Made by a program: the position numbers and the translations under genes
Source of the DNA: Verrucomicrobiota bacterium JB022
GTDB taxonomy: Bacteria; Verrucomicrobiota; Verrucomicrobiia; Opitutales; Oceanipulchritudinaceae
Length of the DNA stretch: 64,000 nt
Assembly: GCA_030673845.1 (NCBI GenBank)
Contig: JAUTCQ010000013.1
Coordinates: 102,001-166,000, forward strand
Direction: 5' to 3'
Part shown: positions 12,006 to 19,936 of the stretch, one piece after another
Position numbering within the stretch: the stretch's first letter is position 1
How the letters are laid out: every line of letters starts with the position of its first letter
Notes under the pieces: model-generated
Told to the model about the DNA's origin: nothing
What the model saw: only the letters and a program-made list of their open reading frames with translations
The model's database searches: none

Positions 12006-13946
12006 CTACAGCCCCAGCCGCTGGTCGATCTCGCCCTTGCGTAGCTCAAAGAAAGTCGGCTGCCCCTCCGGGTTGGTCAACGGCTGGCGACAGCGCAACA
12101 AGGCTTCGGCCAACGGCAATACCTCTGCCTCGGTCGGCAAAGGGGAGAGCCGCACCAGCCGCTTGACCGCCAGCCGATGCGCTGAAGCCCGGGCATCCTC
12201 CGCCCGAAACGAGCGCGCGCCCTGCTCGCGCACCAGCCCGATCAAATCGTGCAGATAATCGACCGCCGCCTCCGGCTCGAACCAGCCCGGGATGCTCGAC
12301 ACGCGGTAAAAATTCTTGCCGAAAGGCTCCAGCGTAAAGCCTAGCTCCTCCCAGAACCCCGGGTGCCGCTCCACCGTATCCACCTCCAGCGGCGAGAGCT
12401 CCAAGGAAAGCGGGAAAAGTAAAGTCTGGCTCGACTGCTCGGCCTGTGCCCCCTGCGCCTCGATCCGCTCAAATGTCACCCGCTCCTGCGCCGCCCGCAG
12501 GTTGAGGCACACCACACCCTCCCGCGATTCCAGCCAGGCCAGCCGATCCTGCACGATCCCCAGCACCTTCCAGCTCAACTGCGGGGCCGGGGCAGCGGTC
12601 GGCTTCGCCGCCAGCGGACGCGCCACCGGGGGGCTTGCCCGGGGCGGAGCAGGCTGAGGCGCTGCCGTTTCTTTCTTTGGCAACGGCGCAACGCGGATTG
12701 GCGGACGCGGCGCGGCTTTGGCGATCGGGGCCGGGCGCAAGGCAGGCTTGGGCGGCTCGGGGGGCGCCGCTGGCGGAGTCTCGGTCGCTTTGGCGGGGGG
12801 CGACGTCGGCTCCTCGGCGGGCGGCAACGGCTGCGCGGCAGGCACATCGTCGGCTTCCACCTCTTCCTCGGCCTCATCCTCTATCGGCTCGGGCTCCGGC
12901 GCAAAGTCCTCCACCCGCTCAGCTCGCTTCAAGGTATGCCGCGCCGCCTTGCGCAGCGTCTCCAGCACCGCCTCCATGATAAAGCGGCGCAAAAAACCCT
13001 CTTCGCGGAAGCGCACCTCGCGCTTGGCCGGGTGCACGTTCACATCCACCGTCGCCGGCGGCACGTCGAGAAACAAATACGCCACCGGGTAACGCCCGCT
13101 CGGCAAATAGCTGTGGTAGGCCTCGACCAACCCGTACTGGACCAGACGGCTGTCCACCGGGCGGCGATTGACGTAGGCCAGCATGTCGGCCCGGGTCGCC
13201 CGCCCCACCCCCGGCTCGCCCAACAGGCCCCAAACCCGGTAATTGCCGCCGTTGTGCGTCTCCTCCGCCAGCTCCAGCTCGACCAGCTCTTGCCCCAGGC
13301 GCGCGCCGTAGATCTCCTGCACGCGCTCGCGCAAAGTCGCGCACTCCGGACTGCGAAACACCTCCCGCCCGTCTTCGATCAACGTAAAGGCCACCTCCGG
13401 GTGCGCGACCGCCAAGAGGCGGCACAGGTGCGTGATGTGCGCCGCCTCCGTGCGGTCGGTCTTCAAAAACTTGCGGCGCGCCGGCACAGCGTTAAACAGC
13501 CGCGCCACCTCGATATGCGTGCCCTGACTCATGCCGCAGCCGCTCGGCGCGCTCCGGCGGCCCCGCGTCACCTTCACCTCCGTGCCCAACTCGGCCTCGG
13601 CCGGGCGCGAGCGCAGCAGGAAATCGCTCACGCTCGCGATACTGGGCAACGCCTCACCCCGAAAGCCGAAGCTCGCGATCCGGCTCAAATCATCTGCACT
13701 GCGGATCTTGCTCGTGGCGTGCCGCTCCAGGCAATTGACCACGTCCTCCGGGTCCATGCCGCAACCATTGTCGGTCACGCGGATCAGGCGTTTGCCGCCC
13801 TGGCGGAACTCGATCTCGATGCGCGTCGCCCCCGCATCCAGCGAATTCTCGACCAGCTCCTTCACGACAGCCACCGGGCGCTCGACGACTTCCCCGGCCG
13901 CGATCTGGTTGGCCACATGGTCGGGTAGTTGTACAATCCTCGGCAT
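12006..13946 (-). CDS. mutL: DNA mismatch repair protein MutL, lacking the DQHA endonuclease motif
   Basis: Couples MutS mismatch recognition to strand processing. Of 646 residues, the N-terminal GHKL ATPase is complete: IAAGEVVERPVAVVKELVEN, SLDAGATRIEIEF, DNGCGM, ATSKI and SFGFRGEALPSIASV. A proline/alanine-rich linker spans about 335-445. The C-terminal dimerisation domain follows. Endonucleolytic MutLs read DQHAAQER there, while this one reads NLRAAQERVTFE, so the metal-ligand D, Q and H are replaced. The usual CPHGRP element near the C-terminus is also altered to CRQPLTNPEGQPTFFEL. This suggests a non-cutting MutL like that of enteric bacteria. Start: the frame is open back to 14126, but MPRIVQLPDHVANQIAAG is the conserved beginning. 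Confidence 0.95.
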   Translation of the reverse strand: MPRIVQLPDHVANQIAAGEVVERPVAVVKELVENSLDAGATRIEIEFRQGGKRLIRVTDNGCGMDPEDVVNCLERHATSKIRSADDLSRIASFGFRGEALPSIASVSDFLLRSRPAEAELGTEVKVTRGRRSAPSGCGMSQGTHIEVARLFNAVPARRKFLKTDRTEAAHITHLCRLLAVAHPEVAFTLIEDGREVFRSPECATLRERVQEIYGARLGQELVELELAEETHNGGNYRVWGLLGEPGVGRATRADMLAYVNRRPVDSRLVQYGLVEAYHSYLPSGRYPVAYLFLDVPPATVDVNVHPAKREVRFREEGFLRRFIMEAVLETLRKAARHTLKRAERVEDFAPEPEPIEDEAEEEVEADDVPAAQPLPPAEEPTSPPAKATETPPAAPPEPPKPALRPAPIAKAAPRPPIRVAPLPKKETAAPQPAPPRASPPVARPLAAKPTAAPAPQLSWKVLGIVQDRLAWLESREGVVCLNLRAAQERVTFERIEAQGAQAEQSSQTLLFPLSLELSPLEVDTVERHPGFWEELGFTLEPFGKNFYRVSSIPGWFEPEAAVDYLHDLIGLVREQGARSFRAEDARASAHRLAVKRLVRLSPLPTEAEVLPLAEALLRCRQPLTNPEGQPTFFELRKGEIDQRLGL

Positions 13947-14005
13947 CGCAAACAGGATGCAAGCTCGCGCCCGCTTGGCAAGAATGGGAGCGAAGCCGAA
14001 TCTTC

Positions 14006-14035
14006 GGCCGCAGATGGACGCAGATTTACGCGGAT
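14006..14035 (+). repeat. Dispersed 'CCGCAGATGGACGCAGAT' repeat, copy 1
   Basis: The segment contains CCGCAGATGGACGCAGAT followed by TTACGCGGAT. A related copy occurs in the opposite orientation at 31957-31981 (reverse complement GCCGCAGATGAAGCGCAGAT). It lies between the mutL start and the small-peptide gene. Related short sequences are scattered between genes in many environmental genomes; the function is unknown. Confidence 0.5.
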
Positions 14036-14114
14036 AGGAGTAGAGTGATCCGTGGACAGCGTAAACGTAAGCTTCCGAGCTTGTCCTTCCCGTGGGATTC
14101 TTCGGATATAAAAG

Positions 14115-14140
14115 AATCGGAGGCAATTACGCCTCCGATT
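14115..14140 (+). promoter_or_regulatory. Perfect 10-bp hairpin just upstream of a small-peptide gene
   Basis: Arms AATCGGAGGC (14115-14124) and GCCTCCGATT (14131-14140) are perfectly complementary around the loop AATTAC. No T-run follows on the plus strand, so it does not look like a terminator there. It ends five bases before the AAAGGA ribosome binding site of the gene at 14158. It may be a 5'-leader structure controlling translation or stability. A TATAAA at 14107-14112 is a possible -10 element, but no well-spaced -35 is evident. Confidence 0.5.
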
Positions 14141-14157
14141 AACAGAAAGGACATCAG

Positions 14158-14223
14158 GTGAATCGGTACGAACTGATCCTGATTCTGGCCATTATCCTCA
14201 TGATCTTAGCCGTTCTGAGGTAG
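14158..14223 (+). CDS. 21-residue hydrophobic membrane peptide
   Basis: GTG-initiated frame of 21 codons ending in TAG. The product begins MNRYELILIL and ends MILAVLR: a short polar head with Arg3 and Glu5, about 15 uninterrupted hydrophobic residues and one terminal Arg, so a single membrane helix. A good ribosome binding site AAAGGA (14146-14151) sits six bases before the GTG. A stable hairpin precedes it and a strong terminator starts six bases after the stop. The arrangement of hairpin leader, tiny hydrophobic peptide and own terminator resembles type I toxin genes such as ibs or tisB and other small membrane regulators, but I recognise no family. No antisense RNA promoter could be identified with confidence. 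It might also be a subunit-like accessory peptide. Confidence 0.55.
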   Translation: MNRYELILILAIILMILAVLR

Positions 14224-14228
14224 CCAGA

Positions 14229-14254
14229 GGGGGCCGCAAGGCCCCCGTTCTTTC
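14229..14254 (+). terminator. Intrinsic terminator of the small-peptide gene
   Basis: Stem GGGGGCC (14229-14235) and GGCCCCC (14240-14246) around a GCAA tetraloop, followed by GTTCTTTCC. Its position six bases after the TAG supports a discrete short transcript. Confidence 0.75.
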
Positions 14255-14376
14255 CATCTTGTATCCGACAATTCCTGCAAAATTGCAAGCCGATTGCCAA
14301 CCCGCATCGGCGCACCTCCTCACACCTCGCCTTCCCCTATTCTTGCAATCTGGCCGGGTTCCGCCACGGTACAGAC

Positions 14377-16401
14377 ATGCCGAATCGCCTGGCGCACGAA
14401 AAGTCCCTTTACCTCCGTCAACACGCCGACAACCCCGTGGACTGGTTCCCGTGGGGAGAAGAGGCCCTGGAGAAGGCCCGCAACGAAAACAAGCCGCTGC
14501 TTGTCTCCATCGGCTACAGCAGCTGCCACTGGTGCCACGTGATGGCACACGAGTCGTTTGAGAGCGTCTACATCGCGGAGCTGATGAACCGCCACTTCGT
14601 GTGCATCAAGGTGGACCGCGAGGAGCGGCCCGACCTCGACCGCCTTTATCTGGAGGCCGTGCAGATGATCAACGGCCACGGGGGCTGGCCGCTCAACGTC
14701 TTTTGCCTGCCCGACGGTCGCCCGTTTGCCGGCGGCACCTACTTCCCGCCCGAAGACCGCAACCAGGGCATCGTGCCGTGGCCGCAGTTGCTCATGCGCG
14801 TGTCCGACTACTTCAAGCGCAACCGCGCCGATCTCGAAGAAAACGCCACCGCCATCATCGGCAACCTCAAGCTGGCCAACGACCCGGTGGGCGCCACCGG
14901 CGACGGCTTTGAAAACGCCGCGCTGGTCGAGGCCCTGCAGCACCTGCAGCCCGGCTACGACAAGGAATACGGCGGCTTTGGCAGCGCGCCCAAGTTCCCG
15001 CCCACGGGCCTGCTCGAGTTCCTCTTCTCCATGCGCAACACGGCAGCGATCGATGACCGCCAGCCCCAGTTGCGCCAGGCCATCGACCAGATCGTGCCCC
15101 ACACGCTGGAGGCGATGGCGCGCGGCGGCATCTACGACCAGGTGGGCGGCGGCTTCTGTCGCTACAGCGTCGACCGCTACTGGACGATCCCGCACTTCGA
15201 AAAGATGCTCTACGACAACGCGCTGCTCATCCAGGCCTACACCGAAGGCTGGCGGCGCTACCGCAACCCGCTCTTTGCCGCGGTGGTCGACGAGACCTGC
15301 CAGTGGCTGGAGCGCGAGATGATGCTGCAGCCGGGCGTCTTTGCCGCCAGCCTCGATGCCGACAGCGGGGGCGAAGAAGGCAGCTACTACGTGTGGACGC
15401 CCCAGCAGATCGAATTCGTGCTCGCCAACTTGCCCCGCAAGCAGACCGTCGACGCGGAAGACTTTTGCCGGGCCTACGGTGTGACCGAAGAGGGCAATTT
15501 TGAACACGGCACCACGCAGTTGACCCTAGTTGAGCGCGATTTTGACCAGCGCCAGTTGTACGAAAATGCGCGTCGCCTGCTTTTGGAAGATCGCCAAAGC
15601 CGTGTCGCCCCGGCGCGCGATGACAAAGTGCTCGTCTCGTGGAACGCGCTGCTCTGGAAATCCCTCGCCGAGGCCGCTTTCACCTTTGGCCGCTGGGATT
15701 GGATGAACTGGGCCAAGGCTGGCGTGGATTGGATGTGGGAGCACCAGATGCGCGACGCGGACAGCGACACCCCCCGCCTCTACGCGGTCAACTACGCCGG
15801 CGAGGCCCGCCAGAACGCCTTCCTCGACGACTATGTGGCCGCAGTCGAGGCCCTGCTGGCGGTCGCGAGCAAGGTCGAGTGGCTGGAGACGGAGAGCGCC
15901 GACACCTACCTCTACCGCGCCAAGCGACTCACCAACAGCATCTTGAAGCACTTCCGCGACCCCAACGCGGTCGGCTACTTCTTCACCAGCGACGACCACG
16001 AAGGCATCCCGCACCGTGCCAAGGAGTGGTTCGACACGGCCACCCCCGCCGGCAACAGCGGCCTCGTCTCTATCCTCTCCCAACTCTACACGCTCACCGG
16101 CGACGCCCGCTACGTGCAGGAGCTGGAGCGCCAACGCGTCTGCTACACCGGACTCATCGATCAGGCGCCGCAGGGCGTCGGCCACGCGATGGCCCACTGG
16201 GCGCAGGACGCCGTCGGCATCGCCGTGCTCAAGGCTGGCCGTGGGGTGAATTGGGAAGACGTCCGCCTCGCGCTGGAGACTCGCCCCTGGCGACCGCTCT
16301 TCCTCCAAACGGTAGAGGATCTGGAAGGCTACCAGCTCTGCGTGGGCACCCAATGCCTTGCACCGGAACGAGATTTGGACGCTCTAGTCGGAAAATTCTA
16401 G
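14377..16401 (+). CDS. YyaL/DUF255 family thioredoxin-domain protein
   Basis: A 674-residue cytoplasmic protein of the YyaL (human SPATA20) family. The N-terminal 170 residues are a thioredoxin fold (DUF255) opening with [20 protein letters not shown] and carrying the CxxC-type motif [14 protein letters not shown] at about residue 50. The rest is an (alpha/alpha)6 barrel like that of N-acylglucosamine 2-epimerases, with segments such as [20 protein letters not shown] and [17 protein letters not shown]. The reaction is not established for the family. The length is typical. It stands alone between the small-peptide gene and the efflux operon. Confidence 0.92.
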   Translation: MPNRLAHEKSLYLRQHADNPVDWFPWGEEALEKARNENKPLLVSIGYSSCHWCHVMAHESFESVYIAELMNRHFVCIKVDREERPDLDRLYLEAVQMINGHGGWPLNVFCLPDGRPFAGGTYFPPEDRNQGIVPWPQLLMRVSDYFKRNRADLEENATAIIGNLKLANDPVGATGDGFENAALVEALQHLQPGYDKEYGGFGSAPKFPPTGLLEFLFSMRNTAAIDDRQPQLRQAIDQIVPHTLEAMARGGIYDQVGGGFCRYSVDRYWTIPHFEKMLYDNALLIQAYTEGWRRYRNPLFAAVVDETCQWLEREMMLQPGVFAASLDADSGGEEGSYYVWTPQQIEFVLANLPRKQTVDAEDFCRAYGVTEEGNFEHGTTQLTLVERDFDQRQLYENARRLLLEDRQSRVAPARDDKVLVSWNALLWKSLAEAAFTFGRWDWMNWAKAGVDWMWEHQMRDADSDTPRLYAVNYAGEARQNAFLDDYVAAVEALLAVASKVEWLETESADTYLYRAKRLTNSILKHFRDPNAVGYFFTSDDHEGIPHRAKEWFDTATPAGNSGLVSILSQLYTLTGDARYVQELERQRVCYTGLIDQAPQGVGHAMAHWAQDAVGIAVLKAGRGVNWEDVRLALETRPWRPLFLQTVEDLEGYQLCVGTQCLAPERDLDALVGKF

Positions 16402-16510
16402 ACACCCGGCGTTCTACCCTCAGAAAATCAGATACTCGCAACGTTAATGCTGGACGTGCGGGTATTTGCACGCAACTTTGAGAGCGTAAGCGTGTTTGAA
16501 ATACTGATCT

Positions 16511-16522
16511 AAACGAGCGTTT
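16511..16522. promoter_or_regulatory. Candidate TetR-family operator
   Basis: AAACG-AG-CGTTT is an inverted repeat whose last base lies 12 bases before the ATG of the TetR gene. A second, longer dyad lies further upstream, ATACTCGCA and TGCGGGTAT separated by 16 bases at about 16431-16464. Autoregulation of the tetR-efflux operon from one of these is plausible. No binding evidence exists in the sequence itself. Confidence 0.35.
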
Positions 16523-16534
16523 ATCCCCTGAACG

Positions 16535-17185
16535 ATGTCCAGTGATACCAAGGAAAACATTCTGCAGGCGGCGGAGAGCCTCTTTGCGGAGCGCGGCTTT
16601 AACGGCACGAGTGTGCGCGACATAACCGACCGCGCAGGAGCGAATGTCGCCGCCGTCAATTACCACTTTGGCAGCAAGCACGACCTGTTTGTGGAGCTGA
16701 TGCGCCGCCACGTAGAGCCGATCAACCGCCTGCGCCTTTCCTACCTGGAGGAACGCCGCGAGCGCAGCGGCGGCCTGCCCCTCACCGTCCAGCAGATTTT
16801 TGAAGCCTTCTTCGAGCCGATGGGGGAAACCCTTGTCGATGAGAACGGGCGCCCGAAACTGACCGCAATTCGATTGGCTTTTCGCGCCTTCCATGAAACT
16901 CCAGAGCTCCTCCAAGCGTTAAAGAGTGAGTGTTTTCGCGAGGTCTGCGACACCTTTGGTGCAGAACTCGCTAAGACCGTCCCGCACCTCTCATTCGACG
17001 ATCTACTGATCCGCTTCAATTTCGCCCTGAGTACCATGGTCGGCACACTTCTGCACCTCCCGGATATGCCCTGCTTCTGCGCAGGCAAGACGGACGCGGC
17101 GGCGTTCCGGTCGATTATCCGGCAAATGACGCTCTTTGTCGCCGCCGGCTTTGTCTACGATCAGGCGGAAGTCACCCAGCGGTGA
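16535..17185 (+). CDS. TetR/AcrR family transcriptional regulator
   Basis: A 216-residue regulator with a TetR-type helix-turn-helix at residues 1-50: ENILQAAESLFAERGFNGTS then VRDITDRAGANVAAVNYHFG, the canonical recognition-helix signature. The C-terminal ligand-binding part resembles the CecR/YbiH type. It is first in an apparent operon with the outer membrane factor, adaptor and RND pump (13 bp to the next start), so it probably represses that operon and is released by a pump substrate. Cysteines 187 and 189 (MPCFCAG) near the C-terminal third are unusual and could matter for sensing; that is speculation. Confidence 0.92.
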   Translation: MSSDTKENILQAAESLFAERGFNGTSVRDITDRAGANVAAVNYHFGSKHDLFVELMRRHVEPINRLRLSYLEERRERSGGLPLTVQQIFEAFFEPMGETLVDENGRPKLTAIRLAFRAFHETPELLQALKSECFREVCDTFGAELAKTVPHLSFDDLLIRFNFALSTMVGTLLHLPDMPCFCAGKTDAAAFRSIIRQMTLFVAAGFVYDQAEVTQR

Positions 17186-17198
17186 TCCTTCCACCCAC

Positions 17199-18650
17199 AT
17201 GCCTCCCGCTCCGCCTCAGCTCACCACTCGCACACTTGTTTGTTTGATTTCCCTCGCGGGGCTCGCCGGTTGCTCGATCGGCCCGGCCCCCGATGTTGCT
17301 GAATTTGCACCCGCGTCCCCACCCTCCTGGGCCGGCACGGAAGTCCCTGAAACGGAGCCCGCCCAGCCCGTGGAGCTCCAATGGCTGGAGCAATGGCACG
17401 ACCCGCAGCTCGCGGAGCTGATCCAGGAGGCACTTCGCTACAACCGCGACATTCTGGCCGCCGCCTCTCGCATGGAGGCCGCCGCCGCCCGGGCTCGCCG
17501 CGCCGGAGCCAACCTCTGGCCCAGTCTCGATGCCGACGCCAGCTTCAACCGTGGCGCGGGCGCTCAGGCCCAAGGCAACAACGCCACGACCAACCGCTTC
17601 GACGCCGGCCTTACCGCCAGCTGGGAAGTCGACCTCTGGGGTCGCCTGCGCCTCGCCCGCGACGCCGCCCGCCTCGACTACCAGGCCGCAGAGGCCGATT
17701 ACGCCGCCGCCCAGCTCTCCATCGCCTTCCAGGTCTCCCAACTGTGGTTCGACTTGATCGAGGCCAACCAGCAGGTGCTGCTGGCCGAAGACACGCTGCA
17801 AAGCTTTCAGGCTGGCCAGAACATCATCCGTCAGCGCTTCGAGCGAGGCCTGAACGAGGCGCTCGACCTCCGCCTCGCCCGAGCCAATGTCGCCAGCGCC
17901 CGCAACCAGCTGGCCCAGCGCAACCTCCAGCGCGATACGATCGTCCGCAGCCTCGAAGCCCTGCTGGGGCGCTACCCCGGCGGTGAGCTCTCCACGCTGA
18001 AGGACCTGCCCACCCTGCCCCCGGCACTGCCCGCCGGCCTGCCCGCGCAGATCCTCGAACGTCGGCCCGACCTGGCCTCGCTCGCCCGGCAGCTCCAGTC
18101 TGCCGCGCGCGAGGTGGGCGTGGCCGAAAAAGCCTTCCTGCCCAGCCTGCGCCTCACCGCCAGCGGCGGCTACGTGAGCAGCGAGTTCGACCGCTGGCTG
18201 CGCGACGATGCCGGGCAATGGTCGATCGTCAGCGGCCTCACTGCGCCGATCTTCGACTCTGGTCGCCTGAAGGCAGACGAACGCCTTGCGCGCGCCAACT
18301 TTTCCCTCGCCGCCGCCACTTATCAGGACGCGGCCCTCAACGCCTTCCGCGAAGTCGAAACCGCCCTTGTCTCCCAACAATGGCTTTCGGAGCGCGAAGA
18401 CGCCCTGCGCCTCGCGGCCGAAGAAAACGACCGGGCCGAAGAGCTGGCCTGGGATCAATACCAGCGCGGCCTCACCAACATCATCACCGTGCTGGAAAGC
18501 CAACGGCGCGCCTTCAACAGCCGCAGCGATTACCTCACCGTCCGCAACGCGCGCCTGCAAAACCGCCTCGACCTCTATCGGGCGCTTGGCGGCGCGCCCT
18601 TCGCGTGGGAGCAGATGCCCACCGTCCCGCTCGTCCAACTCGAACGCTAA
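17199..18650 (+). CDS. RND efflux system outer membrane lipoprotein, NodT/OprM type
   Basis: A 483-residue outer membrane channel component. A lipoprotein signal (TTRTLVCLISLAGLAGCSIG, lipobox LAGC) is followed by two OEP repeats. Typical segments are [46 protein letters not shown] and, in the second repeat, RRPDLASLARQLQSAAREVG and APIFDSGRLKADERLARANF. It forms the trimeric TolC-like tunnel for the adjacent adaptor and pump. The frame is open upstream to 17136, inside tetR, but the ATG at 17199 gives the correct lipoprotein signal. The gene is in the middle of a tetR-OMF-MFP-RND operon. Confidence 0.93.
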   Translation: MPPAPPQLTTRTLVCLISLAGLAGCSIGPAPDVAEFAPASPPSWAGTEVPETEPAQPVELQWLEQWHDPQLAELIQEALRYNRDILAAASRMEAAAARARRAGANLWPSLDADASFNRGAGAQAQGNNATTNRFDAGLTASWEVDLWGRLRLARDAARLDYQAAEADYAAAQLSIAFQVSQLWFDLIEANQQVLLAEDTLQSFQAGQNIIRQRFERGLNEALDLRLARANVASARNQLAQRNLQRDTIVRSLEALLGRYPGGELSTLKDLPTLPPALPAGLPAQILERRPDLASLARQLQSAAREVGVAEKAFLPSLRLTASGGYVSSEFDRWLRDDAGQWSIVSGLTAPIFDSGRLKADERLARANFSLAAATYQDAALNAFREVETALVSQQWLSEREDALRLAAEENDRAEELAWDQYQRGLTNIITVLESQRRAFNSRSDYLTVRNARLQNRLDLYRALGGAPFAWEQMPTVPLVQLER

Positions 18651-18664
18651 ACGCCTCTCTTTCA

Positions 18665-19936
18665 ATGTCCCGCGCCAGTAAAATCGTTTCCGCCGTCCTC
18701 GTGACCGGCGGCATCCTCGCTGCCACCGGCGGCTTCGCCTGGTATTTGGTCAACTCCAAGCCGGAGGTCGCACCGGTCCCGCAACCCCGGAAGATCCCGC
18801 AGGTCGAGTATGTGACCGTGCAGCCGGAAGACTGGCAGCTGTGGGTCGATACGCAGGGCAACGTCACCGCCCGCACCGAGACTTCGCTCACCTCCGAGGT
18901 GGCGGGTCGGATCCTCCGCATCAGCCCCAGCTTCAAGCCCGGCGGCTTCTTCGAAGCGGGCGACGTGCTGCTGGAGATCGACCCGCTGGATTACGAGGCC
19001 GCCCTCGCCAACGCCCGCGCGCAACTGGCCCAGGCCCGCCTTGCCCTCGCGCAGGAAGTCGCCCAGGCCGAGCAGGCGCAGCAGGACTGGAGCGACCTCG
19101 GCCAAGGCGACACCCCTACCGAACTCGTCTTGCGCGAGCCTCAGCAGGCCATGGCCCGTGCCAATGTCGCTGCCGCCGAAGCCCGCGTAAAGCAGGCCGA
19201 GCGCGATCTGGAGCGCACCAAAGTCCGCGCCCCCTACGCCGGCCGCATCCGCGACAAGATGGTCGACATCGGCCAAAACGTCTCCGGCAGCACCACGCTC
19301 GCCTCCATCTACGCCGTCGACGTGGCCGAAGTGCGCTTCCCCCTTTCTCCCTTCGAGCTGAGCTACCTCGACCTGCCCGAAGCCTACCGCGACGACGAGA
19401 ACTCCGAAGCCGCCCCGCGCGTGAAGCTGACCCAGACCCTCGGCAACGAGACCTACTCCTGGGACGGCTACCTCGACCGCACCGAAGGCACGGTCGACAT
19501 GCGCTCCCGACTCACCTACGCCGTCGCCCGCGTGCCCGACCCCTACGGCTCGCCCGGAGGCGACCAGCCGCCGCTCAAGATCGGCTCCTTTGTGCAAGCC
19601 CACATCGCGGGGCGCTACCTGCAAGGTATCTACGTGGTGCCCCGCAAGGCGCTGATCGACCAGGACACGCTCTACGTGATCGAGCCCGAGAACGCTCTCA
19701 CTGCCCGCGACGTCAGCGTCTATTGGTCGGACAGCGAGCGCGCCATCATCTCCGGCGGGCTCCAACCCGGCGAACGCGTCTGCCTCACCCCGATCATTTA
19801 CTTCCTCGAAGGCATGCCCGTCCAGCCGCTCACGCCCGACCCGCTGGCCGAGGCCGAATCGCCCGTCGACGGCCCCAAGCCTGAAGCCTCCACCGCCAAG
19901 AGCGAACCTGCGGCGGAAAAGCGAGGTGATGCATGA
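18665..19936 (+). CDS. RND efflux periplasmic adaptor subunit (membrane fusion protein)
   Basis: A 423-residue HlyD/AcrA-family adaptor. An N-terminal membrane anchor (IVSAVLVTGGILAATGGFAW) has no lipobox. Then come the first lipoyl half (ARTETSLTSEVAGRILRISP), a short alpha-hairpin (ANARAQLAQARLALAQEVAQ and on to about residue 190), the second lipoyl half (RTKVRAPYAGRIRDKMVDIG) and beta-barrel and membrane-proximal domains. Its last four bases overlap the start of the pump gene (ATGA), indicating translational coupling. The frame is open well upstream, but MSRASKIVS directly precedes the anchor. Confidence 0.93.
   Translation: MSRASKIVSAVLVTGGILAATGGFAWYLVNSKPEVAPVPQPRKIPQVEYVTVQPEDWQLWVDTQGNVTARTETSLTSEVAGRILRISPSFKPGGFFEAGDVLLEIDPLDYEAALANARAQLAQARLALAQEVAQAEQAQQDWSDLGQGDTPTELVLREPQQAMARANVAAAEARVKQAERDLERTKVRAPYAGRIRDKMVDIGQNVSGSTTLASIYAVDVAEVRFPLSPFELSYLDLPEAYRDDENSEAAPRVKLTQTLGNETYSWDGYLDRTEGTVDMRSRLTYAVARVPDPYGSPGGDQPPLKIGSFVQAHIAGRYLQGIYVVPRKALIDQDTLYVIEPENALTARDVSVYWSDSERAIISGGLQPGERVCLTPIIYFLEGMPVQPLTPDPLAEAESPVDGPKPEASTAKSEPAAEKRGDA

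Noticed and set aside
13947-14126. Extending MutL by 60 residues upstream
   Set aside because: The extra sequence overlaps the dispersed repeat and hairpin, while the conserved MutL N-terminus begins at 13946.
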